Positions 1-8,715 are shown, counted from the first letter of the stretch. The stretch: DNA of 38,590 nucleotides from Clostridiales bacterium (GCA_012842605.1 DUSN01000032.1:1-38590), one strand, 5' to 3'. Numbers and translations: made by a program. The notes: generated by a model from the letters alone, not told the origin.

Positions 1-132
1 ACCGGAAGTTTGCCTCCAGCTTCCTTCAGATTCCTCGTCACCGAGGACACCCTTGCTCTTGGCTATGTACTTGGCACTATCAACCCGTACTCGGGACTTT
101 CACCCGTTAGATTGCGCCCATGCTGGACGCAC
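1..132 (-). mobile_element. Group IIC intron, 5' end (domain I), cut by the window edge
   Basis: Read on the minus strand, the stretch begins with GTGCG at 132, the 5' consensus of group II introns, and continues through a domain I whose phrases (GGGTGAAAGTCCCGAG, GCAAGGGTGTCC, GGAATCTGAAGGAAGC, GGCAAACTTCCGGT) closely follow the Oceanobacillus iheyensis group IIC intron as I remember it. Group IIC introns typically insert just after Rho-independent terminators. Here the intron starts one base after the T-run of a perfect 8-bp terminator stem (140-159), which supports subclass C. The catalytic core and any reverse transcriptase/maturase lie outside the window at lower coordinates, so I cannot say whether the element is complete or mobile. 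Confidence 0.85.
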
Positions 133-160
133 TAAAAGGGCCCCGATAATAATCGGGGCT
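133..160 (-). terminator. Rho-independent terminator, insertion site of the intron
   Basis: On the minus strand GCCCCGAT (159-152) pairs perfectly with ATCGGGGC (147-140) around a 4-nt loop and is followed by CCTTTTA. It lies about 165 bp past the stop of the dehydrogenase gene ending at 324, so it is the likely end of that four-gene operon. The intron's GTGCG begins at the next base. Confidence 0.8.
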
Positions 161-323
161 TGTGCATAGGGGAACTTATTTTAAGGAGGCATATGAAAGA
201 GCATTACTTTTAATCCTACGACTTCATATTAATAGTCAATTATGAACCATGTATTATCAAAATGTAAACAATTTGTAAACGATACTGTCTCTGAAAGGCA
301 GCTTTGCTGAGACAGCATTGTTT

Positions 324-1199
324 TCATTCGGCTTGATCTTCATAATACTTTATAAGAGCTTGCGTACCTAAGTCACCAAGGCTGCGGTTATCGGCAAGGT
401 CCCGGTACATATCCAGTACGCTGTTCAATATCTTCAAATTCAAACCCATGCTTTCCGCTTCTTCTGCTGCTATCATCATATCCTTAATAAAATGCTTGAT
501 ATAAAACCCAGGGGCAAAATCTTCCCTTAATATTTTAAGCGCATTATTGGTCATCTGCCAGCTGCCTGCTGCACCTGCAGAAATACTGTCCAGCATGGTC
601 TGCAAATTTAGCCCCATTTTCCTGCCATAGCAGATGGCTTCGCAAACACTGGCAATAGTTCCTGTTATGGCTATCTGGTTAGCCATCTTTGTGTGCTGTC
701 CGTAGCCTGCCGGACCTTCATAAATAATATTGGAGCCCAGCACTTGGAATATCGGATAACACTTATCGAAAGCTTCTCGGTCCCCTCCAACCATTATGGA
801 CAGGGTCCCATTCCTGGCACCGGTATCCCCGCCTGAAACAGGAGCGTCCAATGCATGCATTCCTCTCTCTCTGGCACTCTCATAAATTCGTTTGCTCAGC
901 TTAGGACTGGTAGTGGTCATATCTATCAAATAACAACCGCGGGGTGCATTTTCTAAAATTCCGTTTGCACCAAAGTATACTTCTTCCACATCATTCGGAT
1001 ACCCCACAATTGTAACTACCGCTTCTGAATCACAGACACATTGAGCTATATCCTCACACCAGACAGCGCCTTCATCAATTACGTCTAAAGCCTTATTTCT
1101 GGTTCTGGTGTAAATTTTGACCTGATAGCCTGCTTTCATCAGATTTCGCACCATGGACTTTCCCATTACGCCTACGCCTATAAAACCAATTCTTCTCAC
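324..1199 (-). CDS. NAD(P)-dependent 3-hydroxyisobutyrate dehydrogenase / tartronate semialdehyde reductase family oxidoreductase
   Basis: The 291-residue protein has the usual length of the beta-hydroxyacid dehydrogenase family. A Rossmann motif GFIGVGVMG is at residues 5-13, the substrate-binding motif DAPVSGG at about 118-124, and the catalytic lysine with its asparagine at K171/N174 (GQHTKMANQ). Members reversibly oxidise short beta-hydroxy acids with NAD(P); the substrate cannot be decided here. The start is a GTG at 1199, seven bases after AGAGGTG. It is the last gene of a four-gene minus-strand run, 22 bp behind the radical SAM gene, which is an unusual partner. A cytosolic role is expected. 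The family call is firm and the exact reaction is not. Confidence 0.88.
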   Translation of the reverse strand: MRRIGFIGVGVMGKSMVRNLMKAGYQVKIYTRTRNKALDVIDEGAVWCEDIAQCVCDSEAVVTIVGYPNDVEEVYFGANGILENAPRGCYLIDMTTTSPKLSKRIYESARERGMHALDAPVSGGDTGARNGTLSIMVGGDREAFDKCYPIFQVLGSNIIYEGPAGYGQHTKMANQIAITGTIASVCEAICYGRKMGLNLQTMLDSISAGAAGSWQMTNNALKILREDFAPGFYIKHFIKDMMIAAEEAESMGLNLKILNSVLDMYRDLADNRSLGDLGTQALIKYYEDQAE

Positions 1200-1221
1200 T
1201 TAATATCACCTCTTTAGTAAA

Positions 1222-2208
1222 TTAAAGTATAAAGGGAATTTTGCTGTTACACTGCGGACATACCGGTTCCTCTATAAATGATTTTGCAGAAAATCCCATT
1301 CTTTGCACCAGCAGCTTGCCGCACTGGTGACAGTAGGATGAGCAGTCCGCATTGGGTATGTTGCCTAAATAAACATAGTTCAGGTGCTTCTTTGCTGCCT
1401 CCTTTGCTCTAATCATGACCTCAATATCTGTGGCCGGAAGACTCATCTTATATGCCGGATAGTACCTGGAAAAATGAAGAGGTATGTTTCTGTCCAGACT
1501 GGACAAGTATAGTGCAATTTTTTCTGCTTCTGCCTCAGAATCGTTCAAACCGCTGACAAGAAGAGTGGTTACCTCCACATGGCATCTGCCGAAAGAGGCT
1601 TCTATAGTATTCAGTACATTTTGGAGCTGACCACCGCATACTTTATGGTAAAAATCCTTTTTCATGGATTTTAAATCGATATTCATTGCATCTACATATG
1701 GAAGAAGCTTCTCTAAAGCTTCAAGCTCAATATATCCATTTGTAACAAGAACAATTTTCATACGGGGATACATTTCTTTAAGTTTCACAGAGGTATCATA
1801 CACATATTCATACCATATGGATGGTTCATTGTACGTAAAGGCAATGCCGATATTGTTGCTCGGAGCACTGCTGCTGGCAGCCAGCTGTTCCGGCGGCAGG
1901 AATTCGCTTTTGCTGTGAAATCTTGAAATATGGTAGTTCTGGCAATAACCGCAGAAAAAATTGCATCCGAAACTGCCAACCGATAAAATCCTTGTCCCGG
2001 GTTTAAAGTGATATAATGGCTTCTTTTCTATGGGATCCACTGCCATTGCAGTAATCATTCCATAATTCTCTGTTTTAAGTGTACCATTTTTATTGACGCG
2101 AACCGAACAAAGCCCAGCCTTGCCTTCAGCGATAAGACAGTTATGCGGACACAATCGGCACCTTATTCGCTCGTTTTCTTTACTCCAGAATAATGCATCA
2201 TGAATCAT
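1222..2208 (-). CDS. amrS: AmmeMemoRadiSam system radical SAM enzyme
   Basis: The 328-residue protein carries the radical SAM cluster motif C82-x3-C86-x2-C89 (GCNFFCGYCQN). Before it is an extra cysteine group, C17/C20/C24/C34, as in pyruvate formate-lyase-activase-like proteins. The C-terminus has further cysteine pairs (CHQC, CPQC) that look like a zinc ribbon. This fits the radical SAM member of the conserved AMMECR1/Memo/radical SAM trio, whose substrate is unknown to me. It should bind [4Fe-4S] and SAM in the cytosol. Its ATG overlaps the stop of the upstream A/B fusion by four bases, so the two are translationally coupled, in line with joint function. Confidence 0.9.
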   Translation of the reverse strand: MIHDALFWSKENERIRCRLCPHNCLIAEGKAGLCSVRVNKNGTLKTENYGMITAMAVDPIEKKPLYHFKPGTRILSVGSFGCNFFCGYCQNYHISRFHSKSEFLPPEQLAASSSAPSNNIGIAFTYNEPSIWYEYVYDTSVKLKEMYPRMKIVLVTNGYIELEALEKLLPYVDAMNIDLKSMKKDFYHKVCGGQLQNVLNTIEASFGRCHVEVTTLLVSGLNDSEAEAEKIALYLSSLDRNIPLHFSRYYPAYKMSLPATDIEVMIRAKEAAKKHLNYVYLGNIPNADCSSYCHQCGKLLVQRMGFSAKSFIEEPVCPQCNSKIPFIL

Positions 2209-3626
2209 GGCTGTTCACCTTTATGCCGGATAACCTGAAACTTCTCAATGGTATAAGGTTCCCATGGTGAAATCCCGGCTTTGCGCAACGCGATTTTCAA
2301 CTGGTCTTCCACTGTGTCCACTCCTTCCAGATCCGGAAGCAGTAATCCGGATTTATAACCGCTGCGAACTATAACACCATACTTTTTGGGATCAAGCTCT
2401 TCCCTGACAGCCGGTTGAGGATGAGTCAGCACATCTACTGAGAAATCCAGGTCATTCCATTCTTCAATACGCACAGGCGAAAAACGAGGGTCATACATCC
2501 CTGCTTCTACGGCATTGCGTATTATTTCCTGCGCAATACTGCCCGTTGTTGGCTTGATAGTGCCAATGCAGCCACGCAATTCACCATTCTTTTTAATGGA
2601 GACAAATACACCGCTCCTGGTATTAGTCATTTCTTCAGTTGCATATGAAGGGACCGGCATATATTTGCCATGTGTGATATAATATATCAAGCTTTCCTTG
2701 GCAAGGTTCACATATGGATCTTCATTGTATTTTTCATTCTTAAATTTTCCAACTTCCTGCTCTATAATTTTTGCTAAAATATCCTCGTTTTTCTCAATCT
2801 CATCATTAACTTCAAAGCTCATAATCAGATAACCGACCCCAAATACACCTTCATACGAGTAGGTTTTCCCTTTCCATTCATATCCGTTCATTACTCCTAA
2901 AAGGATATAATACGAATTAAGAGCACATTCCCCTGCTTCTTTAATTATCCTGGGGTCCATGCTGAATACGCCTGCTGTGTCCCCCATTTCAAGCAATGCT
3001 TTAATATCCCTGTCAAAAACAGCACCATACGGACTGTATTCATAAGGCCCATCTTTTTTGAGTCTGTGAGATAAATCGCCGCTGGCAATAAAAACAACAT
3101 TGTCAGTACTATCCTCAACTGCCTTTTGTATGCACATGCCAAACCGGTAAAGCTGAACTTTGTTTAACAGCCCATATGTAATATGAACCAGCCGGTAATC
3201 AGCATATCTTTTATTTATGAAATACAGGGGAACCATGGTTCCATGATCCAGTTCGCATGCTGCACCGTAAGCTTTGGCAGATTTATGCGTGATCTGCACA
3301 CACGGGACGCCTGCTTCTTCAGCTAAATCACAAATACGATCTGTTAAACTGCTGTTTATATTGTAGTGAAATGCAACCTTAGATGCACCGAACCTGCCCA
3401 GATTTCCTCTGATTTCTTTTTCTGACGTTAAAGCTATGGCGTCCTGAAACAGCGGTCCATGGGGAGTTACTATTATTATGGTGTCCGGTTTCAATCCGGC
3501 AATTTCCAAAGAGACACGATCAAATGCCTCCGAGGTATTCCGGATGGCATCCTCTTCCCCCCTGCCGATTTCAGGTATAACAATCGGCGGATGAGGCAGG
3601 GCATAAAACCCAAGAATTCTACCCAT
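2205..3626 (-). CDS. AmmeMemoRadiSam system protein A: Memo/LigB-like dioxygenase-fold domain fused to AMMECR1 domain
   Basis: The 473-residue protein has two domains. Residues 1 to about 265 resemble the class III extradiol dioxygenase (LigB/Memo) fold, with candidate metal-binding histidines H12 (LPHPP) and H56 (VTPHGP) and the segment SGDLSHR. Residues of about 300-465 form an AMMECR1 domain with the signature LRGCIGTI. In many genomes these are separate proteins beside the radical SAM enzyme; here they are one chain. Function is unknown; the conserved trio suggests a radical-based modification or a ring or bond cleavage, which is inference. AGGTGATATT precedes the ATG at 3626. The next gene overlaps the stop by 4 bp. 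Confidence 0.88.
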   Translation of the reverse strand: MGRILGFYALPHPPIVIPEIGRGEEDAIRNTSEAFDRVSLEIAGLKPDTIIIVTPHGPLFQDAIALTSEKEIRGNLGRFGASKVAFHYNINSSLTDRICDLAEEAGVPCVQITHKSAKAYGAACELDHGTMVPLYFINKRYADYRLVHITYGLLNKVQLYRFGMCIQKAVEDSTDNVVFIASGDLSHRLKKDGPYEYSPYGAVFDRDIKALLEMGDTAGVFSMDPRIIKEAGECALNSYYILLGVMNGYEWKGKTYSYEGVFGVGYLIMSFEVNDEIEKNEDILAKIIEQEVGKFKNEKYNEDPYVNLAKESLIYYITHGKYMPVPSYATEEMTNTRSGVFVSIKKNGELRGCIGTIKPTTGSIAQEIIRNAVEAGMYDPRFSPVRIEEWNDLDFSVDVLTHPQPAVREELDPKKYGVIVRSGYKSGLLLPDLEGVDTVEDQLKIALRKAGISPWEPYTIEKFQVIRHKGEQP

Positions 3627-3648
3627 AATATCACCTGCTTTTTAATTA

Positions 3649-4026
3649 TCAGCCATCAAGAGGATTGGCGCATTTTGGACAATACCGGTAGTCCTCTCTG
3701 GTCTCATATCCGCACCTGCTGCATCTTTTCAAGCCAAAGTCACAGCCTTTATTTACTAAATGCAAATCGCTTTCCTGAAGAATAACGTTTTCACCTCTGG
3801 CAATACGGTTACCCAGCTCCCGATCAATGGTGTACAGCGCACCGCAGCAAGTGCTTCTTACATAATAGGTTTTATTCCATTTAAATACAGGTATAAAAAA
3901 TAAACTGAAATACATGTACTCCATAAACACCAGATATCTTCCATACTTCCCGCATATGGTGCATAATATTGACTGATGATAATCAAGCTCTTTGCGTCCG
4001 TTTGATATGCCAAAAATGAAGATCAA
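3649..4026 (-). CDS. Small zinc-ribbon protein, function unknown
   Basis: The 125-residue protein starts with a short hydrophobic strand (IFIFGISN) and has a first Cys pair CTIC at about 22-25, a middle CC and a C-terminal ribbon CSRC...CPKC, so it should bind one or two zinc ions. There is no signal peptide, but a hydrophobic central stretch (FMEYMYFSLFFIPVF) might associate with membrane. The chosen start is a TTG at 4026 behind GGGGATGA; no upstream ATG exists and the N-terminal IFGIS phrase is typical of similar clostridial proteins as I recall them. It heads the operon containing the AmmeMemoRadiSam genes (22-bp gap), and whether it belongs to their function is unknown. Confidence 0.75.
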   Translation of the reverse strand: MIFIFGISNGRKELDYHQSILCTICGKYGRYLVFMEYMYFSLFFIPVFKWNKTYYVRSTCCGALYTIDRELGNRIARGENVILQESDLHLVNKGCDFGLKRCSRCGYETREDYRYCPKCANPLDG

Positions 4027-4158
4027 AATATCATCCCCGTTATTTCATATTTATGTAGCTATTCCATCTTCATGCAAATATTATACCATATTCCAGCAAT
4101 TTATCGAATAGCCTGAGCTTATCCAAAAGGATTTTCCTAAAAAGTATTATTTTATGTA

Positions 4159-4187
4159 TTGACAAAATCAAATTATTGGTCTAATAT
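4159..4187 (+). promoter_or_regulatory. Promoter of the T-box / trpB2 unit
   Basis: TTGACA (4159-4164) is separated by exactly 17 bp from TAATAT (4182-4187), a near-consensus sigma-A promoter. Transcription would begin near 4194, just before the T-box leader. Confidence 0.8.
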
Positions 4188-4199
4188 ATATAAAAATTA

Positions 4200-4478
4200 A
4201 GCAAACTTAATAAAACCAATGACTGAGAATAGTAGCGTAAACCACTTTATCCGAAGAGAGCCGCAGGCGGTGGGATTGCGGTGATAAAGCTTATGGCGAA
4301 TGGACTCATGAGGGCCTTGCTGAAATCTGTATAGAGAGTATGCAGGACGGGAACTTCCCCCGTTATCAATGAAGCATGCATGATGGTGCATGAAACGAGA
4401 GGCGTTTTTACGCAATTTAGGTGGTATCGCAGAGATTACGGTCTTTGTCCTATGTTTTGGACAAAGGCCTTTTTTAAT
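4200..4478 (+). promoter_or_regulatory. T-box riboswitch leader, tryptophan specifier (UGG)
   Basis: The T-box sequence AGGTGGTATCGC is at 4419-4430. A Stem I region precedes it, with the AGAGAG...GGTGGGATTGCGG distal-arm pattern (about 4253-4281) and a specifier loop GAA-TGG-ACTC with the Trp codon TGG at 4301-4303. It ends in an intrinsic terminator (stem 4441-4450 with 4459-4468, then a T-run at 4470-4475). By the family mechanism, uncharged tRNA-Trp would base-pair with the specifier and T-box and stabilise the antiterminator, so trpB2 is transcribed when tryptophan is short. The following gene being a tryptophan synthase beta chain fits the UGG reading independently. Confidence 0.92.
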
Positions 4479-4514
4479 ACCTAAATATAAAAATTTAAAG
4501 AAAGGATGATGACC

Positions 4515-5903
4515 ATGCAAAAAGTACCTTACAAAATTTATCTGTCCGAAAGTGAGATGCCAAAATACTGGTTCAACATGAAAGCGGTAATGAAGGAAAA
4601 GCCTGAACCTTTTTTAAATCCGGCAACCTTAAAGCCATGCACACCTGAAGAACTTCAACAGGTATTCTGCAAAGAATTAGTGGATCAGGAATTTAACGAC
4701 ACTGATAAATATATAGAAATTCCTGAAGGAATCCGTGAATTTTACAAAATGTACCGCCCTTCTCCCCTTGTTCGGGCATACTGCCTTGAAAAGACGCTGG
4801 ATACACCTGCTGAAATATATTATAAATTTGAAGGAACTAATACTTCCGGATCCCATAAATTAAACTCAGCAGCGGCCCAGGTATATTATGCTAAGCAGCA
4901 AGGCATCACCTGCCTGACAACAGAAACAGGTGCGGGACAATGGGGCACTGCTTTAGCTATGGCCTGCGCGTATTACGGAATAGATCTGACTGTATATATG
5001 GTAAAGGTATCCGCTGAGCAAAAGCCTTATCGGAAAGCAGTAATTGAAACTTACGGCGGAAAAGTCATCCCCTCCCCATCAGACACAACAGAAGCAGGCC
5101 GCAGGATTCTGGCGGAAACACCAGATACCGGAGGTTCACTTGGCTGCGCTATTTCTGAAGCCATTGAAACTGCTATAAAAACTAAGAACTGCAAGTATGT
5201 TTTAGGAAGCGTGCTGGACCATGTATTGCTGCATCAAACAGTTATCGGTCTGGAAGCCAAGACAGCCTGTGATAAGTACGGAATACAGCCGGATATGATT
5301 ATTGGCTGCATAGGAGGCGGTTCCAATTTCGGAGGGCTGATAGCACCATTCATTAGTGAGAAAATTGAAGGCAGGTCCAGTATCCGCATTATTGGAGTAG
5401 AGCCGGCTTCCTGTCCTTCCTTAACCAGGGGGAAATATGCTTATGATTTTGGTGACACAGGAAAGACTACTCCTCTTATGAAGATGTACACCCTGGGATC
5501 TGGCTTTATTCCTTCACCCAATCACGCAGGCGGACTCCGTTATCACGGAATGAGTCCTATTATTTCCAAGCTGTATCATGATGGTTATATTGAGGCACGT
5601 GCTGTAGAGCAAACCAGAGTTTTTGAAGCAGCAAAAGTCTTTGCCCGCTGTGAAGGCATCCTGCCGGCTCCCGAATCCTCTCACGCACTATGCGCAGCAA
5701 TTGATGAGGCAATAATGTGCAGGGAAACAGGCGAAAAGAAAACTATTCTTTTCGGACTGTCCGGCACCGGATATTTTGATCTGACAGCTTATATGGCATA
5801 CAATAGCGGCACCATGACAGACTATATCCCAACCGATGAAGACCTGGAAAAGGGGTTCGCCGGATTGCCCAATGTGCCTGAATGTGTATTGATGGAGGTA
5901 TGA
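4515..5903 (+). CDS. trpB: Tryptophan synthase beta chain, TrpB2 type
   Basis: The 462-residue chain is longer than ordinary TrpB1 (about 400) and fits the TrpB2 group. Visible are the PLP lysine K115 in GSHKLNSAA, the catalytic glutamate E137 in TETGAGQWG and the phosphate-binding loop GCIGGGSNFGG. TrpB joins indole and serine into tryptophan using PLP. No trpA or other trp gene is nearby, so it may salvage free indole or serve a TrpA elsewhere (inference). Two in-frame ATGs lie upstream at 4506 and 4509, but the AAAGG ribosome site touches the first of these and sits 9 bases from the ATG at 4515, which is preferred. Expression is expected to follow the Trp T-box. It is a single-gene unit closed by the terminator at 5947-5978. 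Confidence 0.93.
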   Translation: MQKVPYKIYLSESEMPKYWFNMKAVMKEKPEPFLNPATLKPCTPEELQQVFCKELVDQEFNDTDKYIEIPEGIREFYKMYRPSPLVRAYCLEKTLDTPAEIYYKFEGTNTSGSHKLNSAAAQVYYAKQQGITCLTTETGAGQWGTALAMACAYYGIDLTVYMVKVSAEQKPYRKAVIETYGGKVIPSPSDTTEAGRRILAETPDTGGSLGCAISEAIETAIKTKNCKYVLGSVLDHVLLHQTVIGLEAKTACDKYGIQPDMIIGCIGGGSNFGGLIAPFISEKIEGRSSIRIIGVEPASCPSLTRGKYAYDFGDTGKTTPLMKMYTLGSGFIPSPNHAGGLRYHGMSPIISKLYHDGYIEARAVEQTRVFEAAKVFARCEGILPAPESSHALCAAIDEAIMCRETGEKKTILFGLSGTGYFDLTAYMAYNSGTMTDYIPTDEDLEKGFAGLPNVPECVLMEV

Positions 5904-5946
5904 TTTAAGCTGTCATTACTATTGCAAATTTGCAGCATGCTGAAGG

Positions 5947-5981
5947 AAGCCCCCTGTCACTGGAGTGACAGGGGGCTTTAT
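5947..5981 (+). terminator. Rho-independent terminator after trpB2
   Basis: AAGCCCCCTGTCAC (5947-5960) pairs with GTGACAGGGGGCTT (5965-5978), a perfect 14-bp stem with a 4-nt loop, followed by TATTCAT. The converging carboxypeptidase gene ends at 6087, so the stem may also stop minus-strand transcripts, though the T-run is poorer that way. Confidence 0.8.
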
Positions 5982-6086
5982 TCATAATTTAAATTCAACA
6001 TTATGTTGATATTCTGATATAGAACATTTTATATAAGATGGCTGCATTATCTGAACAAGATGCTGCATAAGCAGCAAATGCTGTAA

Positions 6087-7589
6087 TTACAGATCATATA
6101 TGGCAGAGAACTTCCCTACCAGGTAATCTATGTAATATGTCGGATCAAATGGCTCATTGCAGCACTTATACAGCAGTTCGTCCGGATCCATCAGGCTGCC
6201 ATACTTGTAAATATTCTCTGTCAGCCAGTCTACTATAGGTTTTAAGTTCCCGGATTCTATTATATCCTCTACATTTATGTCTTGTTTCATTCTGTGCAGG
6301 ATTTGTGCAGCATAAGCCGTGCCAATTGCATAAGAAGGGAAATATCCCATACTTCCTCCGCTCCAATGAGAATCCTGGAGCACTCCATGGGTATCATCCG
6401 GCACATCTACACCAAGGTAATCCTTCATCAATCCTGCCCATACCTCAGGAAGTTTATCTACATCTACACTGCCTTCCAACAGCATTTTCTCTATCTCATA
6501 GCGGACCATTATATGGAGACAATATGTCAGTTCATCCGCTTCTATGCGGATAAGTGACGGTACACTCTTGTTAACAGCCAGGTAAAATTGATGCGGGCTT
6601 ATATTTTTCAACTGTTCAGGGAACAATTCCAGCAATTTAGGATAGATCATACTGATAAAAGGCTTGCTGCGGCCTATGAAGTTTTCAAACAAGCGGGACT
6701 GGCTTTCGTGAATTCCCATTGAAATGCCTCCGGCCAGGCAGGTAAATTGCAGCTCATCACCGGTATGCAATTCGTACAATGCATGCCCGCCTTCATGGAT
6801 AACCGAGTACATTGAGTTTGTCATCTTATCCGTATGATATTTGGTAGTTATTCTGACATCTTTATTATTAAAATTTATTGTAAATGGATGTTCGGTTTCT
6901 CCAATTGCGCAGTACCTACGGTCTATGCACATAACCTCCATTAAATAATCTGAAAGAATACGCTGTTTATCCACCGGAAATTCCTGATTCAGAAAACTGT
7001 CATCTATAATACTGCCCTTGTCTTGAATTTTCTTAATCAAGGGAACTATTGCTTCCTTCAGCTTTCCAAAAAAAGAGTCAAGCTTATCCATATTAAGCCC
7101 TCTTTCGTACTGGTCCAGCCAGACATTATAGGGCTTTTCATCCGGGTTAAAATATGCTGCGAATTTTCTCAGTGCTGTAGAAATTTTCTCGATATAAGGA
7201 GCAAAGGATGGATAGTCATTATTCCTTTTTGCTTTATGCCATACATCCTGCGCTTCGTTTATCAATACTTGAAAAGCTACAAACTCATCCTGAGGTATTT
7301 TGCTTATTTTTTCATATTCACGGGTCAGTATTTCAGTTTCCCGGGCTTGCTGCGGACTTAGCTCTCCTTTATTCTCCTGCAGAAAATGCAGCAGTTTCTC
7401 TGTTTCAGGATTGATCAGCAGTTCGTATTCCATAGAACCCAACACTCCAAGAGTCTCGCCCCGGCCGGCTGCTGCTCCCTCCGGTGCTGTAGTAGCCCCA
7501 TCATAAAAGATTAATCCCGATGCATGTCTTAACGCATGTATTTTCTTCTGCAGCATAGCTGATTGTTGAATGGCTTGATCAATTGTCAT
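6087..7589 (-). CDS. M32 family metallocarboxypeptidase (carboxypeptidase Taq type)
   Basis: The 500-residue protein has the family's usual length. The zinc motif HEGGH is at residues 265-269 (HExxH form), followed by HES at about 294-296, whose glutamate is the expected third ligand, within MGIHESQSRLFEN. Family members release single amino acids from peptide C-termini in the cytoplasm with broad specificity. No signal peptide is present. The ATG at 7589 is preceded by GAGGGGAG. The EamA transporter gene lies upstream on the same strand with a gap of about 170 bp containing only a weak hairpin, so cotranscription is possible but not shown. Confidence 0.92.
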   Translation of the reverse strand: MTIDQAIQQSAMLQKKIHALRHASGLIFYDGATTAPEGAAAGRGETLGVLGSMEYELLINPETEKLLHFLQENKGELSPQQARETEILTREYEKISKIPQDEFVAFQVLINEAQDVWHKAKRNNDYPSFAPYIEKISTALRKFAAYFNPDEKPYNVWLDQYERGLNMDKLDSFFGKLKEAIVPLIKKIQDKGSIIDDSFLNQEFPVDKQRILSDYLMEVMCIDRRYCAIGETEHPFTINFNNKDVRITTKYHTDKMTNSMYSVIHEGGHALYELHTGDELQFTCLAGGISMGIHESQSRLFENFIGRSKPFISMIYPKLLELFPEQLKNISPHQFYLAVNKSVPSLIRIEADELTYCLHIMVRYEIEKMLLEGSVDVDKLPEVWAGLMKDYLGVDVPDDTHGVLQDSHWSGGSMGYFPSYAIGTAYAAQILHRMKQDINVEDIIESGNLKPIVDWLTENIYKYGSLMDPDELLYKCCNEPFDPTYYIDYLVGKFSAIYDL

Positions 7590-7704
7590 TTCTTAGTCTC
7601 CCCTCTTTTTTTGCTTGAAAATGACTCATTTAAACAATTAGCTGTCCAAATTAACATTCACAATTATATATATACCCTATTTTTTGCATTCACTATTCTG
7701 AAAT

Positions 7705-7732
7705 GCTGCCAGTTTATTTTCTAACTGACAGC
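7705..7732 (-). terminator. Possible weak terminator after the EamA gene
   Basis: On the minus strand GCTGTCAGTT and AACTGGCAGC form a 10-bp stem with one G-U pair and an 8-nt loop. There is no real T-run behind it, so it may be an RNA stabilising stem instead. Confidence 0.3.
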
Positions 7733-7761
7733 GGCTGAAAATATCAAGACATGGGTATTTA

Positions 7762-8715
7762 TTATTGTATTGAATCAACTGGAGTAGTTACCATCTCAGT
7801 TTCATTTATATTCTTTTCCTGCTGCCCTTTGTATTGGGATATTATTACACCTGACAACATAAGCAGGCAGCCTGCATATCCTCTTAAACTCATTGACTCC
7901 TTAAGCAGCAGTATTCCGCCGATAACTGCAAAAACTGACTCTAAGCTCATAATTATTGCCGCATGGGATGCCTTTGCGTACTTTTGACCGTAAACCTGCA
8001 GCGTATATGCTATACCAACCGAAAAGATGCCGCCATACAGTATGGGTATGGCTGCCTTTATGATATTGGATATATTTAAATCCTCAAGCATCACGGCCAA
8101 TATCAAGCTAAGCAGCGAGCAGACCAGGTATTGTACAAAGGACAGCTTAAGTGTATCCAGAAACTGGGTATATTTGTTGATAAGCAGGATATGAGCGGCA
8201 AAGAAAAATGAACACATAAAGGTCAGCAGATCCCCTTTTGCTATGTAAAAATTCTCATTTACACTGATAAAATACAGCCCTGTTATGGCAAGTACAGCGG
8301 CTATCCAGGTTGTCACGCTGGTTTTTTGCTTAAAAAATATACCTAAAGCAGGAACTAAAATAATATAGAATCCTGTTATAAAGGCAGATTTTCCTGCTGT
8401 GGTTTCCTCCAGGCCAAACTGCTGCAGTGCAGCTGCCACAAACAACACAGTTCCTGCTATAGCTCCTGCTTTTATTACTGACTTCTTGTTTTTATCATTG
8501 CCTAAACTGCTTTCATTGGTTTCTGCTGTATTATTTTTCTTGTTTGTATACCAAAAGAGCGGCAACAATGAGATAGCTCCCAGAGCAAAACGTATACCGG
8601 TGAAGGTAAAGCTTCCGATATATTGAACACCTACTCGCTGAGCAACAAATGCAAACCCCCATATCAATGCTGCTAAAATCAAAAGTATAGATGCCTTCAA
8701 ATCAGATTTCTGCAC
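7762..8715 (-). CDS. EamA/DMT superfamily transporter
   Basis: The protein of about 317 residues is almost wholly hydrophobic, with about ten predicted membrane helices in two EamA-like halves (ALIWGFAFVAQR near the N-terminus; GGIFSVGIAYTLQVYGQ and SLESVFAVIGGILLLKE in the second half). Relatives export metabolites such as amino acids or take up small solutes; the substrate cannot be told. An ATG at 8724 is in frame, but AAAGGG directly abuts it, while the same AAAGGG is nine bases from the GTG at 8715, so the latter is preferred. The short charged tail after the last helix is not conserved in any way I recognise. Confidence 0.88.
   Translation of the reverse strand: MQKSDLKASILLILAALIWGFAFVAQRVGVQYIGSFTFTGIRFALGAISLLPLFWYTNKKNNTAETNESSLGNDKNKKSVIKAGAIAGTVLFVAAALQQFGLEETTAGKSAFITGFYIILVPALGIFFKQKTSVTTWIAAVLAITGLYFISVNENFYIAKGDLLTFMCSFFFAAHILLINKYTQFLDTLKLSFVQYLVCSLLSLILAVMLEDLNISNIIKAAIPILYGGIFSVGIAYTLQVYGQKYAKASHAAIIMSLESVFAVIGGILLLKESMSLRGYAGCLLMLSGVIISQYKGQQEKNINETEMVTTPVDSIQ

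Noticed and set aside
185-213. Strong AAGGAGG followed by a six-codon frame MKEHYF and a stop on the plus strand
   Set aside because: It leads into no gene on that strand and has no terminator/antiterminator partner, so a leader peptide is unsupported.
285-315. CTGTCTC/GAGACAG hairpin just past the dehydrogenase stop
   Set aside because: Broken stem without a T-run; the operon has a much better terminator at 133-160.
4159-4171. TTGACAAAATCAA resembling an FNR site at the trpB2 promoter
   Set aside because: The gap between half-sites is 3 rather than 4 and it coincides with the -35 box, so it is read as a promoter element.
4197-4520. Minus-strand open frame across the T-box region
   Set aside because: It lies wholly in the RNA leader, has no ribosome site and gives an odd His- and Arg-rich composition.
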